Assembly (NCBI GenBank): GCA_041655765.1
Contig: JBBAEU010000018.1
Span: 1-49,595 of the forward strand
DNA length: 49,595 nt
From: Brumimicrobium sp041655765
GTDB lineage: Bacteria > Bacteroidota > Bacteroidia > Flavobacteriales_D > Crocinitomicaceae
Direction of reading: 5' to 3'
Of the stretch, positions 33,770-43,050 are shown piece by piece. Made by a program: the position numbers and the translations under genes. The notes beneath the pieces were generated by a model. It was not told the origin of the DNA. It made no database searches and worked only from the letters and a program-made list of their open reading frames with translations. Numbering within the stretch: position 1 is the first letter of the stretch; every line of letters begins with the position of its first letter.

Positions 33770-34729
33770 ATGAAAATATTAGCAAACGACGGAATTTCTC
33801 CAGAAGGTAAAGAAAAATTAGAAAAAAATGGTTTTAGTGTCACAACTGACCATGTAGCGCAAGATAAACTAATCAATGTAATTAACAATGAAAAATATAG
33901 TGCATTATTAGTTCGTTCGGCTACGGAAGTTCGGAAAGAACTAATCGATGCTTGCCCAAATTTAAAATTTATCGGTCGTGGTGGTGTTGGAATGGATAAT
34001 ATCGATGTTACTTATGCCCGAGAAAAAGGAATAATTGTTGAAAATACGCCTGCATCTTCTTCTCAATCTGTTGCAGAATTAGTGATTGGTTCCATGTTTT
34101 CAATTGCAAGAATGACATTTGATTCTTACAAACAAATGCCTGAAAAAGGTGATAGTGAATTTAAAGCACTTAAGAAGAAGTACGGCAAAGGCTCTGAATT
34201 ACGTGGAAAAACCTTGTTAATCATCGGATTCGGAAGAATTGGTCGTTCCTTAGCTAGTTATGCATTGGGAGTTGGAATGAAAGTCATTGCTGTTGACCAA
34301 TTTGTAGATGCGTTTAAGATACCCGTTTCCATCGAAGGCGTGGGAGAAGTTTACAGTCAAGTTAACACAACTACAGATTTACATGGAACACTTCCAAAGG
34401 CTGATTTTATTTCAATTCATATTCCAAAACAGGCGGATGGTTCTGCAGTAATTAAAAAGTCGGAGTTTGACAAGATGAAAGACGGGGTTATGATTGTTAA
34501 TATTGCTAGAGGTGGTGTCATTGATGAAGACGATTTAATCAATGCCCTTGACAACGGAAAAGTTGCTGCTGCAGCGTTGGATGTTTATGAAAATGAACCT
34601 GCGCCTCGAAAAGATTTATTAAATCACCCGAAAATTGCTTGTACCCCGCATATTGGTGCAGCAACTGTAGAAGCTCAAAGTCGAATTGGTGTTGAATTAG
34701 CTGACAAGATTATTGAGGTTTTGGTTTAG
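33770..34729 (+). CDS. serA: D-3-phosphoglycerate dehydrogenase (short type)
   Basis: 319 residues. NAD-dependent oxidation of 3-phosphoglycerate, first step of serine synthesis. Rossmann motif GFGRIG at 153-158, then NIARGGVIDEDDL and the catalytic histidine in CTPHIGA. It ends after the dehydrogenase core and lacks the ACT domain of E. coli SerA, so serine feedback by that route is not expected. It is operonic with serC; the 3' end overlaps the convergent symporter gene by 20 bp. Confidence 0.92.
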   Translation: MKILANDGISPEGKEKLEKNGFSVTTDHVAQDKLINVINNEKYSALLVRSATEVRKELIDACPNLKFIGRGGVGMDNIDVTYAREKGIIVENTPASSSQSVAELVIGSMFSIARMTFDSYKQMPEKGDSEFKALKKKYGKGSELRGKTLLIIGFGRIGRSLASYALGVGMKVIAVDQFVDAFKIPVSIEGVGEVYSQVNTTTDLHGTLPKADFISIHIPKQADGSAVIKKSEFDKMKDGVMIVNIARGGVIDEDDLINALDNGKVAAAALDVYENEPAPRKDLLNHPKIACTPHIGAATVEAQSRIGVELADKIIEVLV

Positions 34730-35603
34730 ATTTTTTCTTTTTATCGCCCGAGATTTTTAAAATATAGCCAAGAATCAACGTCGCAAAGAATGAAAAACTT
34801 CCATACAAAACGGCGACGATAGAAAGTCCATCAATTTTCAAGATATTATTTGCTATAAAGATTGCCAAAGCCGAGTTCTGAAGTCCCATCTCTATGGCAA
34901 TTGTGTATTTTCCTCGGTGATCAATTCCTACCCAACCAGAACTATAAAAACCGACAATCATTACGAAAACATTCAACAAAAGAGCTGGTAGCAACAAGTA
35001 TGAGTAGTCGAGAATATTATTTTCAGACGCATCATTCTCTACCAACAAGACAAGTGCAAAAACAATAAAGAGAATGGTTGGCAAAATGTAACGTAATGGC
35101 TTCTGTAATTTGGCTGTAAAATTCGGCCAATTGTGTCGAATAATAATTCCTAAAATTACAGGAAGTAAAATTGTTATACCAACTTCAGTTGACGTGTCGA
35201 TAAAAGACAGTGAGACATCAAGAGATTCATCCCAAAAAAAGTAAAAACCAATATTAAGGATGATAGGAATTGTAAAAACAATCAGTAAACTATTAAAAGC
35301 GGTTATGGACACAGCCAGAGCCACACGCCCCTTCAGTAAATAGGTAACAATATTTGAAGATGTTCCTCCAGGACTTGCAGCTAACAGAATAATTCCGAGT
35401 TTATAAACTGGATCCATCGGAAAAATAAAAGTAATGAGAAAACCAATCAGGGGCATTAAAATCATTTGTCCAAAAAGTCCAAAAAGAACAGCTTTGGGTT
35501 GTACAAATACTCTTTTAAAATCATTTTTTGTAAGTCCCAAACCTATTCCAAGCATAATAATTGAAATAGCGATGGGCAACAATAAATCTAGGAAATCCTT
35601 CAT
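34710..35603 (-). CDS. Bile acid:sodium symporter family transporter
   Basis: 297 residues with about nine to ten hydrophobic segments. The block IILLAASPGGTSSNIVTYL is a signature of the BASS/SBF family, and NSALAIFI lies in the later crossing helix. Members move organic anions with Na+; in non-gut bacteria substrates include keto acids and pantoate-like compounds, so bile acid should not be assumed. It lies 9 bp downstream of smpB on the same strand, and its 3' end overlaps serA. Confidence 0.88.
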   Translation of the reverse strand: MKDFLDLLLPIAISIIMLGIGLGLTKNDFKRVFVQPKAVLFGLFGQMILMPLIGFLITFIFPMDPVYKLGIILLAASPGGTSSNIVTYLLKGRVALAVSITAFNSLLIVFTIPIILNIGFYFFWDESLDVSLSFIDTSTEVGITILLPVILGIIIRHNWPNFTAKLQKPLRYILPTILFIVFALVLLVENDASENNILDYSYLLLPALLLNVFVMIVGFYSSGWVGIDHRGKYTIAIEMGLQNSALAIFIANNILKIDGLSIVAVLYGSFSFFATLILGYILKISGDKKKKSKPKPQ

Positions 35604-35612
35604 TGTAAAGTT

Positions 35613-36071
35613 TTAAATATTCTTACGCACACGATCCATGGTACGTTTGTCGTCCTGCTCTTTTAATGCTTGGCGTTTATCGTATAATTTTTTTCCTTGA
35701 GCCAATGCAATTTCTACTTTAGCATAACCTTTATCGCTCATAAAAACACGTAGAGGAACAATTGTATATCCCTTTGTTTTAAGGCCTTTATCAAGTTTTT
35801 TAATTTCTTTTTTTGTCAGCAAAAGTTTACGATCCCGTTTTGGTGGATGTTGATAAAACGAAGCATTTTCATATTCGGCAATGTGCATATTACGAATATA
35901 GACTTCTTTATTATCGTTAATAACACAATACGCTTCTTTTATGCTCGCCTTTCCCATTCGAATGCTTTTGATTTCAGTTCCTTTCAACTGAATACCAGCA
36001 ACAAACTTATCAAGAAGATGATACTCAAATTTGGCTCTTCTATTTACTATGTTTACTGCACTTTTAGCCAT
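35613..36071 (-). CDS. smpB: SsrA-binding protein SmpB
   Basis: 152 residues. Partner of tmRNA in rescue of stalled ribosomes. OB-fold core starting NRRAKFEYHLLDKFVAGIQL with GTEIKSIR and the C-terminal tail rich in Lys/Arg (KKLYDKRQALKEQDDKR) that occupies the empty mRNA channel. Length is as expected. The start overlaps the end of the upstream membrane protein gene by 8 bp; the symporter gene follows after 9 bp. The tmRNA gene is not in this window. Confidence 0.95.
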   Translation of the reverse strand: MAKSAVNIVNRRAKFEYHLLDKFVAGIQLKGTEIKSIRMGKASIKEAYCVINDNKEVYIRNMHIAEYENASFYQHPPKRDRKLLLTKKEIKKLDKGLKTKGYTIVPLRVFMSDKGYAKVEIALAQGKKLYDKRQALKEQDDKRTMDRVRKNI

Positions 36072-36750
36072 TTAATCCATTTACTTTTATCTCTTCGTAT
36101 TTTTTTACTCCTAAATAGAATAAAATCACTGAACCAATCATTATCAGGTGTGCCAGATCATTCTTATTAAACCATACAGAAATTTGGATGTTAAATATAA
36201 AAATAATTATCGTAGGTACAAGCAGATAAACACCCCAAATTGTATATTTATACGATGGAAATCCTTTCTTTGTATATACAAGTCCCAGCCCTAGACAATA
36301 AACCAAATAAGTCAAAGCTGAATCGACCGTAACAAAAAGAAATTCTTGATAATAAAACGCCAAAATCAATAAAACAATAAATTTAACGTATAAGAATACA
36401 TTGAGCCATTTTTTTGTGTTCTGGGAAATAACATTCAAACTCAACATTCCTTTTCCTGCGTAGAATCCAGCTAAAAATGCAAAAATCCAAGTTACTTTTT
36501 TACCATACATCCCTGTATATTGGAAAAAAGCATGTGAAAATCCCCCCAAAAACATACTAATTCCTAAGAAAAGGAAGAAAAGACGCCAATATTTACTAAA
36601 ATTATCTATTGGTTTCTTTAGTTTTATCAAGACATAAGCACACACAATAGCAATCAGTGTGTCCATAATCAAAGACATAGGCTCTTGAAGACATAACCCA
36701 AATAAAGTAAATGGTAAATTTTCTACTGGTATATTACAAACAAAATCCAA
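36064..36750 (-). CDS. Seven-helix membrane protein of unknown function
   Basis: 228 residues with seven hydrophobic segments (about 25-43, 54-74, 86-104, 116-134, 140-158, 168-188, 201-219). The N-terminal phrase LFGLCLQEPMSLIMD before the first helix and an H in the second helix region (GFSHAFFQY) recall a family of uncharacterised seven-helix proteins (DUF6962-like; I am not certain). The start is TTG at 36750; the first ATG lies at residue 25, after the conserved N-terminal region. The 3' end overlaps smpB by 8 bp. Confidence 0.7.
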   Translation of the reverse strand: MDFVCNIPVENLPFTLFGLCLQEPMSLIMDTLIAIVCAYVLIKLKKPIDNFSKYWRLFFLFLGISMFLGGFSHAFFQYTGMYGKKVTWIFAFLAGFYAGKGMLSLNVISQNTKKWLNVFLYVKFIVLLILAFYYQEFLFVTVDSALTYLVYCLGLGLVYTKKGFPSYKYTIWGVYLLVPTIIIFIFNIQISVWFNKNDLAHLIMIGSVILFYLGVKKYEEIKVNGLNG

Positions 36751-36818
36751 AATGCATCAAATAAAACGACAAAAGTAATCAATTCTTTAAACTTCTTTAG
36801 TTTTATTGTGCAAATCAC

Positions 36819-36826
36819 TATCTTTG
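36819..36826 (+). promoter_or_regulatory. -7 promoter element of recR
   Basis: TATCTTTG (TAnnTTTG) ends 6 nt before the ATG at 36833, implying a leaderless or near-leaderless mRNA. Confidence 0.5.
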
Positions 36827-36832
36827 CAAGTT

Positions 36833-37447
36833 ATGGAATTACCCTCAAAATATCTTAATAAAGCCGTTGAGCAATTTGCATCACTTCCTAGTATTGGCAA
36901 GAGAAGTGCATTAAGATTAGTTCTTGATTTACTAAAAAGAAATCCAGAGGAGATAGAACAATTTAGCAATGCTATTCAGTCGCTAAAAGACAATATTAAC
37001 TACTGTAAAAACTGTGGCAATATCTCAGACCAAGAAATCTGTTCAATCTGTGCCAATCCGTCACGTGAACGACGAACAATTTGTATTGTTGAAGATATTC
37101 GCGATGTTTTAGCAATTGAAGCAACTGGCAGTTACAAAGGTTTATACCATATTTTAGGAGGTGTTATTTCACCCATGGACGGAAAAGGTCCGAACGACCT
37201 TAACTTAATTCCACTGATTGAAAAGGTAAATAACAAAGAAGTTGATGAAGTGATTTTTGCATTGAGTTCGACCATGGAAGGAGATACAACAAACTTTTAT
37301 ATTTATAAGAAAATCTCTAATAATAGTTTAAAAATTACAACCCTATCAAGAGGTGTTTCTCAAGGGACAGAACTGCATTATGCAGATGAACTAACGCTTG
37401 GCAGGTCGATTATTCAACGACTTCCATTTGAATCTACTTTTAAGTAA
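36833..37447 (+). CDS. recR: Recombination mediator RecR
   Basis: 204 residues from ATG 36833. Helps load RecA in gap repair with RecF/RecO. N-terminal helix-hairpin-helix (LPSIGKRSALRL), a four-cysteine zinc finger (C58, C61, C70, C73), then the Toprim domain starting ICIVEDIRDVLAIE and containing HILGGVISPMDG. Full length. The frame is open nine codons further up, but that would place the start before the promoter element. Stands alone. Confidence 0.95.
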   Translation: MELPSKYLNKAVEQFASLPSIGKRSALRLVLDLLKRNPEEIEQFSNAIQSLKDNINYCKNCGNISDQEICSICANPSRERRTICIVEDIRDVLAIEATGSYKGLYHILGGVISPMDGKGPNDLNLIPLIEKVNNKEVDEVIFALSSTMEGDTTNFYIYKKISNNSLKITTLSRGVSQGTELHYADELTLGRSIIQRLPFESTFK

Positions 37448-37594
37448 AATTATATTTATTATTTTCTTTGATAAAAAAGTATAAAATCATTTTATATTCA
37501 CATTTTAATTATTATCTTAGGCATGGTGAAAATGAAGAGAATTTCATCTAATAAATATTAACCGAACAATTGTTGTTCACAAACTAATTGAGCC

Positions 37595-37912
37595 ATGGAA
37601 GTATTTTTTAACACAGACAAAAATATCGAAGGAAAAGAGCGAGTAGAAACGTATTTTACTACCGAAATCAAAAAAGATTTAAAACGTTTTGAAGACAGCG
37701 TTACACGAGTTGAAGTACATCTCTCTGATGAAAATGGAATTAAAGGCGGGGCAAATGATAAAAAATGCACAATCGAAGTTAGACCAAAAGGATTTGGTCC
37801 TATTGCCGCAACCAGTACTGAAGATAAAATCGAAAAAGCCATTAGTAGTGCAACGAAAAAAATCATTAGTAAGCTGGAAACAAAAATCGGGAAGAAACAA
37901 AGCGTGAGATAA
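37595..37912 (+). CDS. HPF/RaiA family ribosome-associated protein
   Basis: 105 residues. Beta-alpha-beta-beta-beta-alpha fold of the hibernation-promoting/RaiA family, recognisable in RVEVHLSDENG and CTIEVRPKGFGPIAATS. It is the short form without a C-terminal dimerisation domain, comparable to E. coli HPF or YfiA. Such proteins bind the decoding centre of idle 30S subunits; some Bacteroidota relatives are annotated only as HPF/RaiA family. An intrinsic terminator follows. Confidence 0.8.
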   Translation: MEVFFNTDKNIEGKERVETYFTTEIKKDLKRFEDSVTRVEVHLSDENGIKGGANDKKCTIEVRPKGFGPIAATSTEDKIEKAISSATKKIISKLETKIGKKQSVR

Positions 37913-37933
37913 CTTGAGATTTGTAACTCTGAA

Positions 37934-37979
37934 AAATTCCTTTAGACTGTAATTAATATAGACTAAAGGAATTTTTTTT
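37934..37979. terminator. Intrinsic terminator between HPF and dedA
   Basis: AAATTCCTTTAG pairs with CTAAAGGAATT, then eight T, between two converging genes. The A-run on the left makes it usable for both strands. Confidence 0.8.
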
Positions 37980-37982
37980 GAC

Positions 37983-38639
37983 TTATTCTACTTCTTTTTC
38001 TTTCTTTTTAAAGACAAGCTGACTTATTACAGGCAAGGTAACAACCAAAATAATCCCTAAGATTATCCATTCTAAATTGTTCTTTACAAATGGGATGTTG
38101 CCAAGAAAAAACCCCATTGTTACAATGCTACCAACCCATAATACAGCACCGATAATGTTGTAATAGGTAAAAAGCTTAAAATTCATTCCAACGATTCCTC
38201 CAACAACAGGAATAAAAGTTCTTACAATGGGTAAAAATCGAGCAATTGTAATGGCAAAACCACCTTTATTTTCGTAGAACTTTGTTGCAGATTCAATGTG
38301 TTTCTTTTTAATTAACCAAGTTTCTTCCTTTCTTGAAAAAACATAACTGAATTTCTTCCCAAACCAATAGCCGACGAAATAACCGGCAATGGTACTCGCC
38401 ATAAAAAGAATCTCCCAAAATATAAGATTAAAATAATGGTTATCAAAAGGATAAGGCGTTTCAGTTGCACTGGCAATTATCATCCCTGAAATAAACAAAA
38501 GTGGATCTCCAGGCAAAAAGAATCCTAAGATAATTCCTGTTTCAATAAATAAAATGATTAAGACTAAATAGAGACCTCCACGCTCCATAATAAAATTAGC
38601 ATCTGTTAACAGCGCGAAAATTTCTAGTAAACTTTCCAT
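37983..38639 (-). CDS. DedA family membrane protein
   Basis: 218 residues from ATG 38639. Integral membrane protein of the DedA/SNARE-associated family with the signature blocks ILGFFLPGDPLLFISG near 40-55 and FLPIVRTFIPVVGGIVGM in the middle. Some members flip lipid carriers such as undecaprenyl phosphate; this is inferred from family. The frame is open 15 codons further up, but the chosen ATG gives the usual N-terminal length. Ends with a lysine/glutamate-rich tail. Divergent from the OmpA gene. Confidence 0.9.
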   Translation of the reverse strand: MESLLEIFALLTDANFIMERGGLYLVLIILFIETGIILGFFLPGDPLLFISGMIIASATETPYPFDNHYFNLIFWEILFMASTIAGYFVGYWFGKKFSYVFSRKEETWLIKKKHIESATKFYENKGGFAITIARFLPIVRTFIPVVGGIVGMNFKLFTYYNIIGAVLWVGSIVTMGFFLGNIPFVKNNLEWIILGIILVVTLPVISQLVFKKKEKEVE

Positions 38640-38762
38640 TAAAATTGAATTTCCACAAAAATAAAACAATAATGATGACAGCAAGAATCCCTTTCGAATT
38701 TTTAACAGTTTTTATAAAGGATGCGACTTGAACTTGCCCTCTGATTATTTTTAAACCAAAGT

Positions 38763-38792
38763 TTGGATTATTATTTTTTTTACTTACTTTCG
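38763..38792 (+). promoter_or_regulatory. Promoter of the OmpA/TSP3 gene
   Basis: TTG at 38763-38765 and TACTTTCG at 38785-38792 (one base off TAnnTTTG) are 19 nt apart. A similar TACTTTCG lies at 17319-17326 before the outer membrane receptor gene. Confidence 0.5.
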
Positions 38793-38839
38793 TGTTAACT
38801 TCACAATATTGTTTTTTATAAATATGAAATTTTAACTGC

Positions 38840-41359
38840 ATGAAAAAGGTATTTTTAATCTCTCTATTTTCACTATTATTTTCTTTTGGTGTATCACATG
38901 TAAACAGTCAAAACTATCTTGGTGTCATCAACAGTAATTACGCTGGAGTGATGGGTACTGACCTTCAACCTGCCTCTTTTGTAGATGGTCGTTTTATGGT
39001 TGATATTAACCTATTTAGCATAAACATTGATGCTTGGCAAAATGCTAAATATTTTGACGCTTCTATTCTTCCTAAAAGAAATTGGCCTTATTCATTAAGG
39101 AAAGATACAGAGTGGATGGATAACGAAAATCTTTATGAAGAAAGTTTTCATAATGTTGTTGATTATAATTCACCTAAACTAAAGAATAGAGGTTCTTATA
39201 TTGGTGGACAATTAGACTTACTTAATTTCATGTTTCACATAAATCCAAGAATTGCCGTTGGATTTACTGCAAAACTTCGATTTATTAATAATATTGATCG
39301 AATTAATCCACAAATCCTAAAACTTTCTGAGGAAGGTCTTGATTTTAATCCACTTTGGCACACTAATATCGAAGGAGAACTCCTTTCACAAAATTCTTTG
39401 GCTTGGGCAGAATATGGGCTTAATTATTCACAAGTTGTCTGGGATAATAAAGAACATTTTGTTAAAGCCGGAATCAAAGTGAAATTCAATCAAGGTATTG
39501 CTTCTACTTATCTTCACTCTAGAGATTTAGAGTTTCAATTGATGAATTCAGATACGGCAACAACTTTTAGGGGCGAATTTGGGTTTGGTTACTCTGGAAA
39601 TGTAGATGAATACATGGTAAATAGTACAAACTCATTCAACGATATTTTTAAACTTACTTCTAAACTTGGAATTGGATTTGATATCGGAGGAGTGTACGAA
39701 TGGCGACCAGATTATGAGGAATATCAATACGATATGGATGGAGAAACAAACCTTTGGAGAAGAGACAAAAACAAATACAAAATCAGAGCAGGGATTTCTT
39801 TGCTCGATATCGGAGGAATGAAATTTGAAAAAGGTGGTAAATCAAGAGACTTTAGCGTAAACACAACAAACCTCGATTTAACTATCTTCGATAAAGTAGA
39901 GACACCTGGTGACTTTGCTTCCATCATCGACTCATTAATTCAAAACGACCCAGATTGGGTCGCAAAAGAAGATACACTCAATACTTTCTTCGTTAATACT
40001 CCAACTGCACTAAGTTTTCAGTTTGACTGGAATATTTGGAACAATTTCCATGTTGGAGCAATTGCTTATCTCAATATCAACGGAAAGAAAAATAATGCAA
40101 ACGTGCGTGTTCCTAATCAATTTTCAATAACCCCAGGATACGATCATAAATGGTTTGGTGTAGGAATCCCTATTTCATATCATCAGTTTGGCGGATTTAG
40201 AGTTGGGTTGGGATTACGATTGGGACCTTTGACTTTAGGGGTTCCTGATTTAAAAACAATATTCCCTGGTGGTAAAATTCGAGGTGCTGGATTTTACGCA
40301 GGACTTAGGGTGCCTATTCCTTACGGAGCACCAAAAGATAGAGACGGTGATATGGTGTCTGACAAAAAAGATGATTGTATAGATACACCAGGAGTTTGGG
40401 CTTTCAAAGGTTGTCCTGATACTGACGGTGATGGAATACCAGACCATGAAGATGAATGTCCAACTGTTGCAGGACCTAAAGAACTTAACGGTTGTCCTGA
40501 TACTGATGGCGATGGAATCCCTGACCATTTAGATAGATGTCCTGACATCCCTGGAATACCTGAGTTTGAAGGTTGTCCTGATACTGATGGAGACGGAATA
40601 ACTGATTCAGAAGACGAATGTCCTGAATTAGCAGGGATACCAGAGTTTAATGGCTGTCCTGACACTGATGGTGATGGAATCCCTGACCACAAAGACGCAT
40701 GTCCTGATCAAGCAGGCTCGATTGAATTTGACGGTTGTCCTGATACTGATGGCGATGGTATTCCAGATCATAAAGACCAATGCCCTAACATAGCTGGACC
40801 AGCAGAAAACAACGGCTGCCCTTGGGCTGACAGAGATGGAGACGGTATTCCAGATCAAGACGATGAATGTCCAGATTTACCAGGATTACCTCAATTTAAA
40901 GGTTGTCCTGACACTGACGGCGATGGAGTTCCTGACCATAAAGACGATTGTCCAAATACGCCAGGACTGATAGAAAATAACGGTTGCCCAGAGATAGATG
41001 AAGAGGCAAAAGAGATTCTGAAAGTAGCATTTGACAATTTAGAGTTCGAGACTGCTAAAGCTGTTATTAAAGAAGATTCTTATCCATCTTTAAATGGATT
41101 GGCTGATGTCTTAAAGAAAAAACCAGAATGGAAACTTCAAATCTCTGGTCATACAGACAATGTTGGAAACGCTCAAAAGAATATGGTTCTTTCTAAAAAT
41201 CGTGCCGAATCTGTTCAGAAATTCTTGATGGAAAGAGGTATTGATAAAGACCGATTCAATGTTCTATATTTTGGAGATACGCAACCAATAGCACCAAATA
41301 ATACAGCTGAAGGAAGACAGAAAAATAGACGTGTAGAAATGAAAATAATTTTTGACTAA
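38840..41359 (+). CDS. OmpA family outer membrane protein with TSP3 repeats and N-terminal DUF5723-like domain
   Basis: 839 residues with a signal peptide (1-23). Residues about 24-480 are a beta-barrel-like region resembling DUF5723, residues about 500-714 are eight thrombospondin type 3 repeats (DTDGDGIPDHxDxCP), and the last 120 residues are an OmpA C-terminal domain (LQISGHTDNVG, then AEGRQKNRRVEM) that binds peptidoglycan. The calcium-binding repeats would form a stiff rod between barrel and cell wall. The architecture is common in Flavobacteriia. A lipoprotein gene follows after 24 bp. Confidence 0.88.
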   Translation: MKKVFLISLFSLLFSFGVSHVNSQNYLGVINSNYAGVMGTDLQPASFVDGRFMVDINLFSINIDAWQNAKYFDASILPKRNWPYSLRKDTEWMDNENLYEESFHNVVDYNSPKLKNRGSYIGGQLDLLNFMFHINPRIAVGFTAKLRFINNIDRINPQILKLSEEGLDFNPLWHTNIEGELLSQNSLAWAEYGLNYSQVVWDNKEHFVKAGIKVKFNQGIASTYLHSRDLEFQLMNSDTATTFRGEFGFGYSGNVDEYMVNSTNSFNDIFKLTSKLGIGFDIGGVYEWRPDYEEYQYDMDGETNLWRRDKNKYKIRAGISLLDIGGMKFEKGGKSRDFSVNTTNLDLTIFDKVETPGDFASIIDSLIQNDPDWVAKEDTLNTFFVNTPTALSFQFDWNIWNNFHVGAIAYLNINGKKNNANVRVPNQFSITPGYDHKWFGVGIPISYHQFGGFRVGLGLRLGPLTLGVPDLKTIFPGGKIRGAGFYAGLRVPIPYGAPKDRDGDMVSDKKDDCIDTPGVWAFKGCPDTDGDGIPDHEDECPTVAGPKELNGCPDTDGDGIPDHLDRCPDIPGIPEFEGCPDTDGDGITDSEDECPELAGIPEFNGCPDTDGDGIPDHKDACPDQAGSIEFDGCPDTDGDGIPDHKDQCPNIAGPAENNGCPWADRDGDGIPDQDDECPDLPGLPQFKGCPDTDGDGVPDHKDDCPNTPGLIENNGCPEIDEEAKEILKVAFDNLEFETAKAVIKEDSYPSLNGLADVLKKKPEWKLQISGHTDNVGNAQKNMVLSKNRAESVQKFLMERGIDKDRFNVLYFGDTQPIAPNNTAEGRQKNRRVEMKIIFD
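40337..40981 (+). repeat. Tandem 81-bp coding repeats (TSP3 calcium-binding repeats)
   Basis: After a diverged first unit at 40337, seven units begin with GCP at 40409 and repeat every 27 codons (one of 29 codons, with an extra aspartate pair). Each holds the DxDGDGxxD calcium loop. DNA identity between units is high, so slippage or recombination could change copy number. Confidence 0.9.
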
Positions 41360-41383
41360 AATTGACAACTATAGATAAATAAA

Positions 41384-42187
41384 ATGAAAAATATAATTTT
41401 TGTTTTAGCTTTACTTGCTTTCTCTACTGCGTGTGAACAAAAGATAAAAACGGGTTCCGAGAATGAACTTGTAGGGCAGGAACTCGCTGGCTCTGCCCAT
41501 GAAAAAATAATTCAGGAAATAGAATCCAGAATAGATGAAGGAATGAAGGTTCAATCCTTGCAATGGGAAAAGCAAACAGAACAACATGGATCTGAGTTTA
41601 TCGAGGTTGAAGCTTACCTTAATCCTGATGGCAAGGCAATAAAAATTGTTGAGTATTACATCTTGGGGAATTATCAACCACAAGGAGAAAAAATCTATTA
41701 CCTTAACAATGGAGAAATTGTGGCTTATAGAGAAAATATAGATTTTTGGGTTGACTCTTTAAACACAAACTATCGAGAAATTCAAACCTTTTTTGAAAAT
41801 GGTAAGGCTATCAAAAGTCAAACCAGAGTAAGCATTTCGTATGATGATATTCAGTTTCAAGAGTGGGAAGATACAGAATTAGATATTCCGTCATTGGAAA
41901 AAATAAATCAAATTTTAAATGGCGAAGGAAGGTTTCAACCACATTTCATCAGTGTAATTAAAGGTGATAATGCCACGTTTTTACTTTTGGGAGAACCGAA
42001 AGAATTGGGAGAAGAGAGATATACAACAGCTGTTAGGGTCGATGTAATAGACGATTTTATGCAAGATTTATTAAAAAATCAGGAAACATATAAATTTAAA
42101 CCTGTTGATATTCAATTTCGCATTGAAGGAAACGGAATAACAACACCAATATTCAGAGTTCTTACAAATATTCAATGGAAAGAATAA
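41384..42187 (+). CDS. Predicted lipoprotein of unknown function
   Basis: 267 residues. Lipoprotein signal with lipobox cysteine C17 (AFSTAC). The mature chain is mixed alpha/beta with no motif I recognise; two stretches (LNPDGKAIKIVEYY and YYLNNGEIVAYREN) resemble the short toxin-like or MORN-type beta strands found in many Bacteroidota lipoproteins. It follows the OmpA gene by 24 bp and precedes nadC, which has its own promoter element, so it may be co-transcribed with OmpA. Confidence 0.7.
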   Translation: MKNIIFVLALLAFSTACEQKIKTGSENELVGQELAGSAHEKIIQEIESRIDEGMKVQSLQWEKQTEQHGSEFIEVEAYLNPDGKAIKIVEYYILGNYQPQGEKIYYLNNGEIVAYRENIDFWVDSLNTNYREIQTFFENGKAIKSQTRVSISYDDIQFQEWEDTELDIPSLEKINQILNGEGRFQPHFISVIKGDNATFLLLGEPKELGEERYTTAVRVDVIDDFMQDLLKNQETYKFKPVDIQFRIEGNGITTPIFRVLTNIQWKE

Positions 42188-42195
42188 AATAGCCG

Positions 42196-42203
42196 TATCT
42201 TTG
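42196..42203 (+). promoter_or_regulatory. -7 promoter element of nadC
   Basis: TATCTTTG (TAnnTTTG) ends 4 nt before the ATG at 42208, again implying an mRNA with almost no leader. Confidence 0.5.
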
Positions 42204-42207
42204 TAGT

Positions 42208-43047
42208 ATGATTGACGAAATTATAAAACTTGCATTCAAAGAGGATTATGGAAGTGGTGACCATTCATCAAATTCTTCCGTACCTGAAAATGCAACTGGA
42301 AAAGCACAACTTCTTGTTAAAGATGAAGGAATAATCGCAGGTGTTGAATTGGCTGAAAAAATTTTACATCATCACGATTCCAACCTGGTACTCACAACGC
42401 ACATTAAAGATGGCGAAAAAGTGAAATACGGAGATATTGTCTTAGAAATTGAAGGAAAATCTCGCTCAATCTTAGCAACTGAAAGACTCATGCTTAATTT
42501 TATGCAAAGAATGAGTGGGATTGCAACAAAAACCAATGAATTTGTTGAAATTATCAAAAATACAGATTCAAAACTTTTAGATACAAGAAAAACAACTCCC
42601 GCTTTGCGAGCATTTGAAAAGTGGGCTGTCCGAATTGGAGGCGGGCACAATCATAGAATGGGACTTTACGACATGATTATGATTAAAGACAATCACATTG
42701 ATTATGCCGGAGGAATCAAAAATGCAATTGAAAATGCAAATCGTTATATCAAAGAAAAGAATCTAGATATAAAAATTGAAATTGAAGTGCGCGATGCCAA
42801 AGAGCTTAAGGAAGTTTTGGAAATTGGAAACGTTCAACGCATCATGTTAGATAATTTTTCGCCTGAACAAATTAAAGCCTTACTTCCAACTATTCCTAAA
42901 GAGTTTGAGACAGAAGCATCAGGGAACATCAACAAAGAAAACATTCTTTCTTATGCCGAAACTGGCGTGAATTTCATCTCTTCTGGGGCATTAACACATT
43001 CATATAAATCGCTAGACTTAAGTCTGAAAGCAAATTTTAACGCATAA
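42208..43047 (+). CDS. nadC: Nicotinate-nucleotide pyrophosphorylase (carboxylating)
   Basis: 279 residues. Quinolinate phosphoribosyltransferase of NAD synthesis. Family blocks: ATERLMLNFMQRMSGIAT, LDTRKTTPALRAFEKWAV, GGGHNHRMGLYDMIMIKDNH and, near the end, ISSGALTHS. Length normal. nadA and nadB are not in the window. Leads a compact run: 3 bp to the acidic protein gene and then no gap to the thioesterase gene. Confidence 0.95.
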   Translation: MIDEIIKLAFKEDYGSGDHSSNSSVPENATGKAQLLVKDEGIIAGVELAEKILHHHDSNLVLTTHIKDGEKVKYGDIVLEIEGKSRSILATERLMLNFMQRMSGIATKTNEFVEIIKNTDSKLLDTRKTTPALRAFEKWAVRIGGGHNHRMGLYDMIMIKDNHIDYAGGIKNAIENANRYIKEKNLDIKIEIEVRDAKELKEVLEIGNVQRIMLDNFSPEQIKALLPTIPKEFETEASGNINKENILSYAETGVNFISSGALTHSYKSLDLSLKANFNA

Positions 43048-43050
43048 TTT

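Noticed and set aside
40250..40858. Several reverse-strand frames with repeated SGIPSPSVSGQPL units
   Set aside because: They are antisense readings of the TSP3 repeats in the OmpA-family gene.
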